From assembly GCA_026120035.1 (NCBI GenBank), contig JALRME010000004.1:310001-374000 (forward strand): a stretch of 64,000 nucleotides of DNA, read 5' to 3'. A model generated the notes under the pieces. That model made no database searches, was not told the DNA's origin, and worked only from the letters and a program-made list of their open reading frames with translations. The position numbers and the translations under genes are program-made. The stretch comes from Coleophoma eucalyptorum. Its lineage: Eukaryota; Ascomycota; Leotiomycetes; Helotiales; Dermateaceae. Below are positions 44,666-62,152 of the stretch, in pieces (position 1 is the stretch's first letter; each line of letters opens with the position of its first letter).

Positions 44666-47595
44666 ATGTCTACAAATCACGTATCCGATACGAATGGGTC
44701 GCAGCCGACCGAGTCGGATGCCACGGCCCGGGGCAAGGTAAGACAGATCGCTCCTCTCCTTCTCCGCCTATGGGACTGAACCTTATTTCTAGGAATTATG
44801 CCCAGTTTGTCACGCCTTAGAACTGAGCGTGGATAAGTTCGTCATCTATGGTGGATCGTCTAGACCATTTAAGAATCCTGGAGGCCGCGACAAGCCAGAC
44901 TTCTCGCTCAAGTCTGGGAGCCGTACCTACGAACTCGGGACGTTTAGTGACATCCAGACAAGAAGCGCGACATGTTCTTTTTGCTATCTAGTGCTCAAGT
45001 CGGTCGAAAAGCCGGATACATCCCCAGAAGCATTTGCAGACCCTAACGCTATCTGCTACGTCAACTGGGAGGTTGACGGTCGGGAGAATGATCGATCATC
45101 CGGCAGCAAGGCTCGAACGCGCCGGCTTCATCTTCACTGGAAAGATAAAGTCCTGAACGACTCGTATTTGGTCTTCGTGGCTCCCCAGAGACTCTTCGAT
45201 TTTAACTCGGACTCACAGGGTTCCTGGGAAAAGCAAGCCTTTTTCCTTGGACGGGAGCTTAGGACGGATGGTAACAACCAAGTCCTCATGAAGAGCTGGC
45301 TGGATCAGTGCGCGCAACATCACGGTAAAGGTTGTTCTGGAGGTCAAGACTCCAGATTTACTGATATGGCCGCCCAATCGTACTTCGGCGTTATTGATGT
45401 TTTGGACATGTGCCTTAAACCACTCCCTCGTCGTGTAGCCGACAACTCAAAACAAGATGGAAGCAGCATTGGAGAGAGCGGTTCACCATTTGGACCACGT
45501 CCGCCGCCAACACCTGCGCCACGTGGATACTCGCCAGAGATTATTCGGGAGCGTAGGGCATCGAGTCCAGTTTATTTCACCTCAGGCTCGGCTGATCATG
45601 GTATGTTTGCAATCTAGCTGCCAGCAATACGCTTCCTAATACGTGCTAGAAACTCCAGCCTATGAGCCTTACGTGGCTCTAAGCTATGTTTGGGGAACGA
45701 AGAAAAACTATACTACTAACATCTCTAACATCCGGGCTCATCAACAGCAGGGCAGTCTCGAGGCGTTTTCCAATGAAATACCTGATGTTATCCGTGATGC
45801 TATATCCCTTGTCCGACGCCTCGGCTTGCGTTATCTCTGGGTTGATTCACTCTGTATTGTGCAAAATAGTAAACGATCATGGGATCTGAACGCGCGCATG
45901 ATGAACCTCATCTACGGGAACGCTTACATGACGATATGTGCTGCGGATGGAAACGATGCATGGGACGGCTTGAAAGCACTACAAGATTCTGCTCATGCCA
46001 CCTCGCAGCATATTGAAGAGTGTGCCCCAGGAGTGCGCCTCATGGTGTCACAACTCGCAGAGACGGGCATTAGTACATCCGAATGGAACACTCGCGCGTG
46101 GACTTTTCAAGAACGACTACTCTCAAGACGCTGTCTAATTTTCACGGAAGGCCGTGTTTTCTTCCAATGTCGTTCTTCAACCATGTCTGAGGATCTTGTC
46201 TCGGAGTCACACGGTGCTGGCTGGTCTCTCGATCTTGCCAAAGCACTACCTCAGATCCTGCACGAGCTGGATTACCGCCCCATCAGAGTGTATATGAATT
46301 GCATGGCCCGTTATTCAGCGCGTAAGCTTACGTATCCCAAAGACATTCTAGCTGCTTTCAATGGCGTTTCAAACTTGATCAGCGGCGTAATGCAAGCACC
46401 TTTCATCTTTGGTCTCCCAAGCTCGCACTTTGATCTGGCCCTTCTTTGGGAGCCGCTGCAAGCTGTCACTCGAAGAGTCCCAGACGAGGGTCATCAATTT
46501 CAGGATTTGGAGTTTCCAAGTTGGTCCTGGTGCGGCTGGAAAGGCGGGCCGACAGAGTACAGGAGCAGCCAGCTTGAAGGGGTTCTGATAAATGTCTACG
46601 AATGGCTACAAGAACATACATGGATTGCATGGTATATCAGAGATGGACGTGGAAATTTAAGGCCAATATGGGACGGGCAAAAATCGACGGTATGCGATTC
46701 CACAGAAGAACGATGGAAAGGTTACAAAGCCGAGTCTCCAGATCCGGAGTTCTTGGACCTGCAAAATAAAGCTTTAGAAAATCTGGGAAATCCTAACGAA
46801 GATGACTTCATCAGATGGGCAAAAGAGCAAGAGCAGAATGCAAGAGAGACAAGACTGCTGGAAGCTCGGAATGTATATCCAGTGAGGCAGGACTATTATC
46901 GCGGCGATGAAGATGGACGGCATCGTCGCTACCGGGAGAGGGCATCCCCTTCTCCGGATCGGAACAGACAGGTTGAACGCTACCGTGTTGTTCCTGATGA
47001 GATCGATGATCAAGACAAAGCACGTACATATCAGGATGAATACGGCAGGAAAATTTCATCTGAAATGGTGCACAAAATACGCAATGGCTTCCAACAGTGT
47101 TTGCCCGACAACCCATTTCGGGTCTTCATCGAAAAGTATACAGCAGAGCCGGACAAAGACTTTCCAGACCAACCACTCCTCCAATTTTGGACATGGTGGG
47201 CCCCTCTCCGGATCGTACGTTCCACTAGTCAAAGGACAAATCTCCCTGGGCTCATTCAATATGATATAGCGGATGATGTTGGCGACTGGTGTGGTTCCAT
47301 AATGCTTGATACGAACTGGATTGCAAAGGAAAAGAAAAAGGGCTACAAATTTGAAGGATCAAGACGTGATTTCCTTGCTATTTCAGATGCGAAAGCGTTC
47401 ACAAAGGAAGAGTGCGATGTTTGGACATATTATGTCCCTAAAGAGAGGGAGAACTCCGAGTGGGATATCTATTATGTTTTGCTTGTGGAGGAGAAGGATA
47501 GGATCTGGAGCCGTGTCGGTTTGGGAAAGGTTTTCAAAGCTGCATTTAACAATGCTGTGGCGCCGAAGAGATGGAGAGAAATTATCTTAAGCTGA
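44666..47595 (+). CDS. HET-domain (heterokaryon incompatibility) protein
   Basis: A 941-residue protein of the HET family, which in filamentous fungi triggers incompatibility or cell death when combined with a partner. Exons 44666-44737, 44793-45600 and 45650-47595 join in frame. The N-terminal part has two CxxC pairs (CPVCHALELS, CSFCYLV) usual before HET domains. The linker around residues 235-285 is Pro/Ser-rich. The HET domain starts with YVALSYVWG and continues with YLWVDSLCIVQ, YGNAYMTICAADG and WNTRAWTFQERLLSRR, all core blocks intact. The C-terminal half has PSWSWCGWKGG and a charged Arg-rich low-complexity region (~700-750). No NACHT or repeat domain is attached. It has no het-related neighbour here. 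The predicted start gives an acidic 24-residue first exon. Confidence 0.9.
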
Positions 47596-48829
47596 TGCTA
47601 CGGAGACCACAAAAGAGCTGGCGAGAAACGAAGACTAGAAACAAGACATTGGAATTCACGGAATTGGAGCCCCAAAATCCCGAGTCGATGCTGTGACGAG
47701 TACACCACAAATTTTTGAATTTACAGCAAACATAAAATTCTCGAGAATGAAGTCTCATGAAATCGGCCTGAGAATTGAGGATTTGCAGCATGGGAATAGT
47801 ACATTATCGGCAGGACTTTTGGTTTTCGGCCAAATTCACGGAGATTTTCTCTTATCGACGAACGTAACAGATGCATACCATCTGCCGGCCCCGGAATTGA
47901 CAGCAGCCAGGCAGTTAAGGTAACGTTGCTGTTGACCCTAGCCAAAGAATGTAAGTGATCGTACATATTTCCATTCCGGCCAGGGGAGGTTATTGAAGGA
48001 TGGCGTCTCCTGACACCCAAAGAGAGACATTGCGATAAGGTTTCTCCCGAAGCGCCTGACTGGATTCGGCAGGTCATGATCTCCAACGCGGAATGCCGAC
48101 AGGCATTTCCACCGACCTAGCAAGGGCACTCCAGAAATTATCCATGAAGTCAATCTTAGGTTCAGGAGTTATTGCGACATTCTTCTCGGATATGCAGTCA
48201 ATAACCCCTGGCCGGATCCCGCGCGTCCATCGATATGAGTGGATGGATTGAGTCTTGATACAACCTCATACGGACAATTGAACAAGTCTGAATAGTTCAG
48301 ACGAACGGGGATCTTGTCACTGACATGCCATAATTACATTGCTGTTGCAACCCAAGGATGCCTTCCGTCTAGAAAGGTTTCACGGGAGTCAGAATCCTGC
48401 ATGGAACATGTTGGTAACCTCAAGACTCTTACATGCCACTGCTCTACCTCATGGTTCTTCTATGTGAGGAACATCTCTACAAGTCCTTCTAGTACTGGTC
48501 TCATGGAGCAAGGCACTTTTTTTCTTGGCTTAAGTTCAAGAAAACCAAGTTGTTGTAACATTACTTCTGTGAAAGTCTTTAGGTAACCATCAGGTCATAT
48601 CCATTGAAGGTAACGAGGCACAGTTGCAACGTTATCATCACTGGTATAGTTGAAGAAGTGTCCTCGTTTTTCTCTTTCTCTCTCAAAAGGAGATAGATAG
48701 TATGTTGCAAATTCCTAGATCCGAACAATCGTCTTTATATAACCACGCTCCTTACCTGAGGGCATAATTCTATTGTTCTTGCCTCAATTAAGCTACACTC
48801 ATTTTATTGTGCCTATGTATATACTAAAT
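47596..48829. other. Spacer without supported gene
   Basis: Short frames on both strands carry no motif. The last ~150 bases are the promoter of the chitinase and include TATATAA-like sequence at about 48736. Confidence 0.55.
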
Positions 48830-50218
<1,389 letters not shown>

Positions 50219-50791
50219 GTCAGGGGGAGCTGGTACGTTGCTGCAATGTGTCATGTTATGGGATGCTCCATTTTTTTTTCTTTCTTGCGTAGATCTCTTT
50301 CGTTTTGATTTTGGTTAACTTGTATCTTTTTTCCATTGGGTTGGCTTGTCTTGTCTTTTGGGTTGGCCCGTTAGATGGCCTTCACCAGTTTCTCTTCTGG
50401 GATTTTGTCTCTACCTCGGGTTGATTTCTGGTCTTCCGAAGTACATACCGTTTATAGAAATGACTACATGATATACTACGACCCAGGTGGTGTCTTTTCT
50501 CCTGTGATTTACCTATTACGTTTATTTCTAAATTGTCAGGTGTCTCGTTTTGGTGTCATTTGGACCGCTTCCAAGCGAATTTATATGATCGTTGGAGTGC
50601 AAAGACAAGCGAGCAGTGACTTCACATCAAGAATGTATACAATTTATTTCAAACCCACAGCGCTGAAACATAGATCCGGAATACAGGCAATAGTTGATTC
50701 ATTATCTGATCATAAACTAGATCTTAATATCATACCTCATATCAAATCATTATAATAGCCACTCAACTCTCCTATTCTTCTAATAAGATCA
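50219..50791. other. Convergent spacer between chitinase and permease
   Basis: T-rich 3' flanks. A + strand frame at 50375-50755 (126 residues) has no motif and lies wholly in 3' flanking sequence, so I did not call it. Confidence 0.5.
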
Positions 50792-52761
50792 TCAAACTTC
50801 GTCGATCTTCAACACAGCACCAGTGCTCTGATCAATAGCCACCTTCGTCTTCTTGGTGCTTGCTTTTCTGGGGTTTGGCGCATCAAAGATATCCTTCATC
50901 TCTTCCAAAGTCTTGCCCGCAGTTTCGACAAAGAAGAAGTAGATGAGGACAAGTTCGATACAGATCCAGGCAATATAAACCAGGTACAACTTCCATCCGA
51001 TCTTTTCGATTCCAATGGAGATTCCATAAGTGTTGACGACCATGGCGATGTTGAGGAAGAGGAAGTTAAGACCAGATCCTTTAGCACGTGTGCGGTTCTC
51101 GAGACATTCGACGGCGTAGAGGGTTTGGAGTGGCGTGAATCCCCATGAGAAGATGATTCCAAAGAGGAAGATTGAGACAATGACTCCATAGGAAAGAGAA
51201 GCATGTTTGGCAGCTTCCGCAGTAAATGCCGTAAGAAGCACGTATGAGAACAAGCCACCGGTAAGACCGGCCAACATCATTGTACGTCGACCGAGCTTGT
51301 CTAGAAGCGTACAACCGTAAACAGCACCGATCATGGAGAAGATGGGCTAGAAGAGTGAAGAGTCAGTACCATCTGAATATAGCCGGCTTTGCAGGAAGAC
51401 TGGTGAAAAAACAATAGAGACGGTATACTTACGTTGATGGCATTGATCAATAGTTGCTTGTTCTTGTTGTGAATACCCGCATTTTCGATCATAGAAGGCT
51501 AATGGCTACATCAGTATTTTGAAGTGTCAGACTCTCAAGGTAGGCACTCACCATGAAGTAGGAAACGACGTTGTTTCCAGACCACTGTCCAAAGAACGAC
51601 ATGCCAATAACCATGTAAAGCCTGTATCTAGCACCCCGAGTGTTGACCAATTCTCTGAAATCCCACCATGGGTTTTCGTCTCTGAAGAGGGTGAGTTGTT
51701 CTCGGATCTCGTGATACTGCAGCTGCACCAAAGGCGAACTCTCGTCTCCATCTCCGTGGTACTTGGTTAGAACAGCAAGACCTTCCTCTTGACGATCATG
51801 AGCAATGACTGTATTAAAATTAGTATTTCGAAATTCGCATATCGTGTAGCCAACTTACGCCAACGAGGTGACTCGGGGAAAAACAGGATCATGACCATGA
51901 CAAGACCGGGGATTGCAGCTTGAACGATGGTGGGAATACGCCAAGCCCAGCTATTGGTGTAGTTCAGGTTGGAACCATACGTTGTCCACCCGGCAATGAT
52001 ATTTCCGAACCACCAAAAGTTGTTGTACCTGATCATCGTTAGGTCAAACTCGGCATAATAGCAAAGATAGATTACTCACATTCCAGCCATGGTTCCTCGA
52101 TAGGCGGGATGGGCCAACTCAACTGTATAGGCCGGGCCCGCAGCAGAGGCAAGCGATGCTCCAAGGCCAAGCAAGAAGCGACCACCCATGAAAACACTCA
52201 TCTTATGTGAAGATGCTTGGATAGCCGTACCGACCAACACAATCAAACAGCCAACAAAGATACAAATTCTTCGACCATATCCATCGGCAAGGAGACCACA
52301 GAAAGGAAATGCTGCAATTTGGCCTAGGTTGTATATAATGAAAACCAGTCCAGTGCTAGACCCGGCACCACTAAGACCAAAACTTTCTTGGTACCTATGA
52401 GCTGTTAGTGGTGAACTTCTATCAGAAGATAGATACTGGATGAACATACGGAGTCATGGCGTTGATTGCTCCCATCAACGATGAGTCTGTTTGAAAAGAA
52501 TCAGTCGGTTGATCCGCTTAAGCCAGCAATTGACTTACCGAAACCGTTCATGGTTGAGACCAAATAACCGACAGCCATGATGAAGTAAAGTTTTAACATG
52601 TTCTTCGAAAGAAGAGAAGGCTTCTGTGCTTCAATAGCAGCAGCAAGAGCGACGGAAGCAGCATTGAGCTGCTTTACTTCTCCGGTCGCTTCCTTCTCGT
52701 CTAGGTAGTTGACTTCCTGATGCTCAGTAGCACCGCCATCGAGCACTTTGGGGGCCGACAT
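50792..52761 (-). CDS. MFS sugar transporter, lactose-permease type
   Basis: A 540-residue proton-coupled sugar importer of the major facilitator superfamily with 12 predicted helices. Seven exons join in frame: 52761-52539, 52486-52450, 52394-52080, 52028-51859, 51808-51552, 51498-51433 and 51346-50792. Family motifs include DGYGRR after helix 2, GRFLLGLGASLASAAGPAYTVELAHPAYRG, the PESPRW end of the first half, DKLGRR in the second half and the closing FFFVETAGKTLEEM. The ~50-residue N-terminal tail is hydrophilic. It resembles LAC12 and fungal lactose permeases more than hexose transporters, notably in NNFWWFGNIIAGW. The divergent neighbour is a LacZ-type beta-galactosidase, which strongly supports a lactose or galactoside substrate. 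One exon is only 37 bases. Confidence 0.93.
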
Positions 52762-55211
52762 GATGAAAGGTGAAGAATGGAAAAGTAACCAGTCGAGGAC
52801 GCAATCAACCGTAATGAGAGGTCTCTGATGGCAATATATATAATGAAGTAGAGGGGACGTCGATCATTACTTATAATCGACCCAGTTCCAGAGCCTTGGT
52901 CCAGCACGAGGTTGGGACAGGCTGCATATCTCCAGACGCCGCTAGTCTCCCCTCATCTTCAAAACTGCCAGATATCTGCAAGCACTGGGTTCCCCACTGA
53001 CGATTCGAAAGCCTCGGCCACGGAACTAATAGCCAGATTCGCTGTGAAGCCCGCAGCAGTCAGCAGACTCATCAACGTTCCACTCTCGCAAAGGTATCTG
53101 GCTCAGATACACCAACTCCACAAGAAGCGATTTTATTGGGGCTAGCTTCCGAGAGATTCTCCATACGAGAGCTCGCTCGAGCCTACTCAGGAATGGATTG
53201 CGTTGATGACGAGGTTGAAGATTTCCTGTTCATGAACTTCGTATGGATGGCACAAGTTCGGCTCGACACACATCAAGCCGACGGCGTCAAAGTGTAAATG
53301 TGCGCCACAGATCTTAGCCAAGTAAGCGTGGTATCCCGTTGCTAGCCCAGTGTCGGGGAGTAAAGTATTCACATAGGGTGAGAGACCGACGGAGGTGTGC
53401 CTGCTCCCGATGCAGAAGCCGATATTGCAGGATCGACTTGGGTAAGTACTACTTTCTCCCATCAAACAAACGGTATTCCGAGCTGTGGGTGTTGGGGGTG
53501 GGAAAAGCTTATGCTGAGTAGTAGATTAAACATCCCTGGCCTGGGCTACAGCTTTGCACCGTCCAGAATCTGGTCGGTGATAAGAGCCAGGATACTGCGT
53601 TGTAGGAACTGCCAGATTCCTTTTTGGCTGGTTGTCGGCTTCTAGTTCTCGGGGTTTCGTTTTTTTCAGCCACCCTAGTTGACCACCTACCGTGCCCCTG
53701 GTTAAGTGCACCGAATACAACTAGTTCATTTGGGGAGGAGGGAAGAGAATACCGGGGAAAAGAATGTCAGATCACCTGCCATCACTCAAATCCCATGGTT
53801 GCTTCTTAATGTGGACGAAAGATGATTGGTGGCGCATCGCAAAGTTGCAGCAAACTACCATCAGCTCAGGCGAGGAACGGAACATGCCATTACGATATCG
53901 TCTTTTTTTCAGTCTCCAGTCTCCAGCTTCATCTCCAGTCTCCAGTCTCCGCTTTGGAACCCCCGACCTCCACTCCTTCGCTTTCCGTATCTCTCCGTCT
54001 TTTGTGCCTCCTCCCGAGCAAGCTCTCGTGACGATGGGGGTGACGGGTGAGATACCGGCGCTTGAGCGTTGCAGTGCGATGGCGATGTCGGAATATGCGT
54101 CTATGGCTTGACGCCTTTCAACCACACCGCTGCCATGGCATGGCTTTGAATCATTGAGGCGTGAGCTTGCGAATCCTTTGAATCAAGCAAACGCTCCTGT
54201 TCGGGGAAGGGCGGACCGAGACGGGGCAGCTGGCTCAGCGAGTTCACCTGGAGAGGATTGTGGGGAAAGACGAGGAGATGCTCGAGTCATGTCGCTCTTG
54301 GCTCTTCGATCTGGAGAAAAGTCAGCGCGACGAACCCTACTCGGTCGCTTGCTTCTAGACGACCGGCCTTGCTCTCCATATGGAGTATGTTCGGTCCCCT
54401 AAAGAGGACATATCTCCTTCCTGCGGCTGCTCCTTCCCCACTCCAATCTTGATAGGTAGGTAGGTAGGTAGGTAGGTAGGTAGGTAGGTAGGTAGGTCAG
54501 TAAGTAAGAAATAGCTTACTCTCTTTGCTTTTGCATGCCCACGAGCATGATACCGACGAGCCCTTCTTGCTTGGACGCGTCATGAAGACATCAAGTCAAG
54601 TACTGCGACAATATCTCCAGTCTAATCTTGGCCTCAGCATCTTTCATCCCATCTGCCCGAGTAGCCGGGTTAAGACGTCAGTGGCATCCGTCGCCCTTGA
54701 ATGTGGCACATCAGAATAGCTTCATAAAACTAACCATCCACTCTTGGCCTGTTACATTGGCGTGGAGCCGAAGCGGAGATTTTCCATTGAGCGCCCAGAA
54801 TGGTATCCTGTGAGGGAGGACAGAACTACCTGGAGGAGTCTTTTGCCGGTGCTCCCCGATCTTTACCGGTTCGCCGACCAGCAACGACGGACGGTTGGTG
54901 AATCTCTAAGACTATGCAAAGGTCAGTCCCAGTCTGTCTCCACCCTCCTCATCCGGTAAAGCTGTCGAGCTCGTACGTGTGTGCCGTACGACACCGACAC
55001 GGGCGCTTTGTGGCAGAGCAATTGGATCAGAAGTCTTGAATATGGTACCAAGGTACATTCTCACGTGCTGCTGGATCGATGCTCGTTTCGTATCGTCCGG
55101 TCCGGACAACCCCACTGATGAGGGGGCCTTTTGATATACAACATTAATTCGCCAGAACCTCATTACTGAGGGTGCCAAAAACTTATTCTCTTTCCAACAA
55201 TACAATTCATC
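52762..55211. promoter_or_regulatory. Shared 2.45 kb upstream region of permease and beta-galactosidase
   Basis: No gene is supported inside; frames at 53764-54111 and elsewhere lack motifs. Four CTCCAG hexamers (CTGGAG on the other strand, fitting the CreA consensus SYGGRG) lie at 53914-53945, with further CTGGAG at about 54248 and 54310 and GTGGGG at about 54261. A TAGG microsatellite sits near the middle. By eye I found no CGG-N11-CCG site for a Gal4/Lac9-type activator. Carbon-source control is inferred. Confidence 0.5.
54453..54496 (+). repeat. TAGG microsatellite, 11 units
   Basis: Eleven perfect tetranucleotide units, in the region between the divergent permease and beta-galactosidase genes. 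Confidence 0.95.
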
Positions 55212-58780
<3,569 letters not shown>

Positions 58781-59137
58781 GTTGATAAGACGGCAAATTT
58801 GGTCAGGTATCATTAGAGGTCGGGTTTCCATGGTCAAGGTTTGGAGGTAGAGATCACTATGGGAAGGACCTTGGCGATTGTTTGCTGCAAAATATAGAAT
58901 AACGACATGAATGCAGCTCTGCAATATGAAACGGCTATTGTCCACGGGCTGGAGGACGCAAAAAAAATATGATTAGGCTGAAAAGTCGATCTGTGTAGGA
59001 ATCCATTTCAGATTGTCCATCTGTACATGCTCTTCGTTATCGCCACCATGTCCCAGATGCCCATGATATACACCGCCGTGATTCCCAATATGAACACCTT
59101 GCGCCAAACAATGCAGAAACGCCATTCAAGGCCTTTA
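58781..59137. other. Convergent spacer between beta-galactosidase and LUC7 genes
   Basis: 357 bases of 3' flank from both genes; nothing else is visible. Confidence 0.6.
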
Positions 59138-60118
59138 TCACCACCCGCCCCTAAATCCTCTGCCTCTGCCTCTGAATCCCCCACCTCTGCCACCGCCCCG
59201 TCCTCCATAGCCTCCCCCTCGTCCATAGCCTCCATCCCCATATCCTCCACCTCCTTCATAGCCACCTCTGGAACCTTGGTCCATATCATCTTGCTGTGGT
59301 CTTCGTCCGCGAAGCTCCTTCGGGAAAGCTTCATACGTCTTCCTCATCTGCGCGTATCCTAGATGCATCTTTCCGTAGAAGTGATCTGCCAACCGCCTGT
59401 CGTTGTCCAGTCTCGAAAGATAAGCACCACAAACATCACAAACTTGAAGCTTCTGATGACCTGAAGGGCCACTGGTGTCTGACAGTGCCTTCAACTCCCT
59501 CTCCTTGTCGCCCTTGGTTTGCATAGCTTGTCTAATTCGGAAAAACTCCTCGTAAGCACGAGACACCTCTGAAGCCTCTCCCAGAACTTGGATCTCCAGA
59601 AGTCCAGTTTCAATACTTTTTGAAAGGTCTGAGATTTGCTTCAGAAGCGCATTGGTCTGGCGTATTTCATCGGGCGTCTTCTCCAATCGTCTTTGAGCAA
59701 CATCGATCCTTCGATTGCATTCGTCGATGTACTTCTGTAGGTCGCGCATATAATCGTACTCAAACCCCCATCGGGTTTTTTCACCCGCTGATGCGCCTTC
59801 ATACTCGGTCTTCAGAGGCTCGCTGTGCACCTTGGGGCATGGTCCTAGGTCTTGCTTTGTGTTGGTGAAGAGGTCGTGTGGACAAGTACCAACGAGAAAG
59901 GAGCGGCATACTTTTGGGTCGGTGATGGAGAGTTGAGCTGCGCGGGATGATGCGCCAGCACCCATAAGCTGTTCTATAAGGAAGGTATATTAGCAGCTGA
60001 AATACGTAGAGGAGTTCCAACTTGGGTTGAGGTGAAGGCAGCCTCTAACCACAGTTCCGACAATGTCCAGGTTGGATGGGTCGCACTTACCCAACAGCTT
60101 TCTCTGTTCTGCAGCCAT
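59138..60118 (-). CDS. LUC7: LUC7 family U1 snRNP splicing factor
   Basis: A 287-residue nuclear protein of the U1 snRNP that helps 5' splice-site selection. Exon 1 (60118-60091) encodes the conserved start AAEQRKLL and joins exon 2 (59973-59138) as LLEQLMG. The first zinc finger is in DPKVCRSFLVGTCPHDLF up to CPKVHS, followed by a helical coiled-coil segment (~95-180). The second finger is CDVCGAYLSRLDNDRRLADH with FYGKMHLGY. The C-terminus is an RGG/Gly-rich tail (GGRGGGFRGRGRGF), shorter than the RS tail of animal homologues but usual in fungi. The gene is divergent from GPI16 with only 239 bases between the starts, so both housekeeping genes probably share a promoter. Confidence 0.96.
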
Positions 60119-60357
60119 ATTGTACGAATCCCTTATATCCTCAAATGCGCAAACTTAAAGTTGTAAGCTCAAGCTCCACGATAGCTTGTCGCGTCAACAA
60201 GGCGATTGAACTTTTAGCAGCGCAAGGCTCTGGCTTATGTAAGCAGTTACTTCATCCTGCAGCCTCAATTGTGTCCTCACCTCAGCCTTCTCTGGAGGTT
60301 GTTAATTTTCAATGACCGCGCCCAAATAACGATCACGGCGCTGGCTGCCAAGTTGCA
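60119..60357. promoter_or_regulatory. Short bidirectional promoter of LUC7 and GPI16
   Basis: 239 bases between two divergent start codons of housekeeping genes. No specific site was identified. Confidence 0.5.
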
Positions 60358-62152
60358 ATGCCCCAACTAATAAACAACTTTTTGCTGCTTGTCTGCCTGG
60401 TCTTTGGCATAGCTTCCGCATCTTCGGATTACAGTGAACAGCTCCTTCTACGACCGCTGCATCCTTCCTCACTTTTGGCCTCCTTTAACTTTCAGAGCAA
60501 TGCAAGCTGGGAGTCTTTCGAGCAACAAAATTTCAGATATTTCCCACGGTCTCTAGGCCAGATCCTACAGTTTGCCAATACTCGCGAGCTGCATTTGAGG
60601 TTCAGTCTAGGTCGATGGGACGCTGAGAACTGGGGAGCTCGGCCATGGGGAGGTGCGAGAGAGGGAGGCACCGGTGTGGAGCTTTGGGCTTGGGTAGAGG
60701 CGGATACTGATGAGGAGTACGATTTTCTTCAGCTACACAGGATCACTAGCTAACATATTTAGGGCTGATGGACGCTGGTTGACTTTAACCAATGCATTAT
60801 CTGGCTTATTCTGTGCCTCTCTCAACTTCATCGATTCGACGAGAACGACTCGACCTGTTATGTCTTTCCAGCCCTCCAGTGATCACTCGAATACCACACT
60901 CTCGAACCTTCACCTCCTTCACGGAACACTGCCCAGAGAAGTTGTTTGTACGGAAAACTTGACACCCTTCTTGAAGCTTCTTCCATGTAAGGGAAAAGCC
61001 GGAATATCAAGCTTGCTGGATGGTCATAAGCTTTTCGACGCATCATGGCAAAGTATGTCAATTGATGTTCTACCAGTCTGCCCTGGGGGCCTCGGAGACT
61101 GTCAAATTCAGATTACCCAGACAATCGATATGGTTCTGGATATTCAACGATCGAAACGTCCGCGAGACAATCCAATTCCACGGCCAGTTCCTGAACACGA
61201 GCTGCAATGTGACACATCAAAGCCGTATCACTCGGGAGATACTTGTTTCCCCTTGGATGTTGCCCAAGACGAGAGCTGGAGCATGACTGAAATCTTTGGG
61301 CATGCCATGAGAGGTTCATGCCCATTGATGGACGAGGGCGCTACTCCTGTGTGTGTCAATGTACCTCATGCCCGCAATGTTTTTACTTCAGGCGGAGCAG
61401 TAGAACACAAGGATGAATCGGGCTATGTAAGATGCTTCGAGTTATCCCCCGAGCAAGACTTTGAGATCGTGCTCCCACCCCAGGACTTGCAAGAGCGAGC
61501 ACCTCTAGAGCAACCTTTACTCTATGCCGAAAGGTCGTTCACTGGATATGGTCAAGAACGAGGAGGCGTTCAAGCCATTCTCACTAATCCCTCCGCAACT
61601 GAAGCGGTAGACTTTATTTACATGGAATCCCTTCCATGGTTCATGAAGGTCTATCTACATACTCTGAAGGCCAAAATCAATGGTGTAGATGGGGATGTAA
61701 TACAAGAGATGTACTACCGCCCAGCACAAGATAGGAAACGTGGAACTCAACTCGAGGTTGGCATGCGTATCCCACCAAATTCTACTGTGGTTTTGAACTA
61801 CGACTTTGAAAAAGCCATTCTCCGATATACCGAATACCCACCAGATGCCAACCGCGGTTTTGACATTGCAGCAGCTGTCATTACAATTGGCAATGTTTCA
61901 ATCCGCACAACCTCATTACTGCTATCGCTCCCAACCCCAGATTTCAGTATGCCCTACAATGTCATAATCCTCACTAGTACAGTAATGGCATTGGCTTTTG
62001 GCATGGTGTTTAATTTATTGATCAGGAGATTTGTTGGTGCAGATGAGGCAGAGCAGTGGGATATCAGGGCTGTAAGATTACGCCTATTTGCTCAGCTCAA
62101 GGTTATCTTAAGCAGGTTCAGGAAAGAACAAAAAGTCGCAAAGACAGAATAA
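60358..62152 (+). CDS. GPI16: GPI transamidase subunit Gpi16/PIG-T
   Basis: A 582-residue ER membrane glycoprotein of the GPI transamidase complex, which attaches GPI anchors to proteins; this subunit is disulfide-linked to the catalytic Gpi8 in homologues. Exons 60358-60716 and 60763-62152 join in frame across a 46-base intron (EE-ADGRW). Residues 1-21 are a signal peptide (NNFLLLVCLVFGIASA). Conserved blocks are YSEQLLLRPL, RYFPRSLGQIL, LHLRFSLGRWDAENWG, the LTNALSGLFCASLNFIDSTRT stretch and TVVLNYDFEKAILRYTEYPPDANRGFD. Near the C-terminus a single transmembrane helix (VIILTSTVMALAFGMVFNLLI) precedes a basic cytosolic tail. Length is normal for fungal homologues and no residue block is missing. 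Confidence 0.96.

Noticed and set aside
44281..44680. Two overlapping - strand frames upstream of the HET gene
   Set aside because: They overlap each other in different frames, include a poly-C tract and show no motif.
50375..50755. 126-codon + strand frame downstream of the chitinase
   Set aside because: No motif, AT-driven composition and position entirely within convergent 3' flanks.
53764..54125. Frames of 115-117 codons on both strands in the lactose-pair promoter
   Set aside because: Mirror-image frames on opposite strands over the CTCCAG repeat, without recognisable protein features.
59008..59362. Frames in other phases over the LUC7 tail
   Set aside because: Shadows of the Gly/Arg-rich C-terminal coding region.
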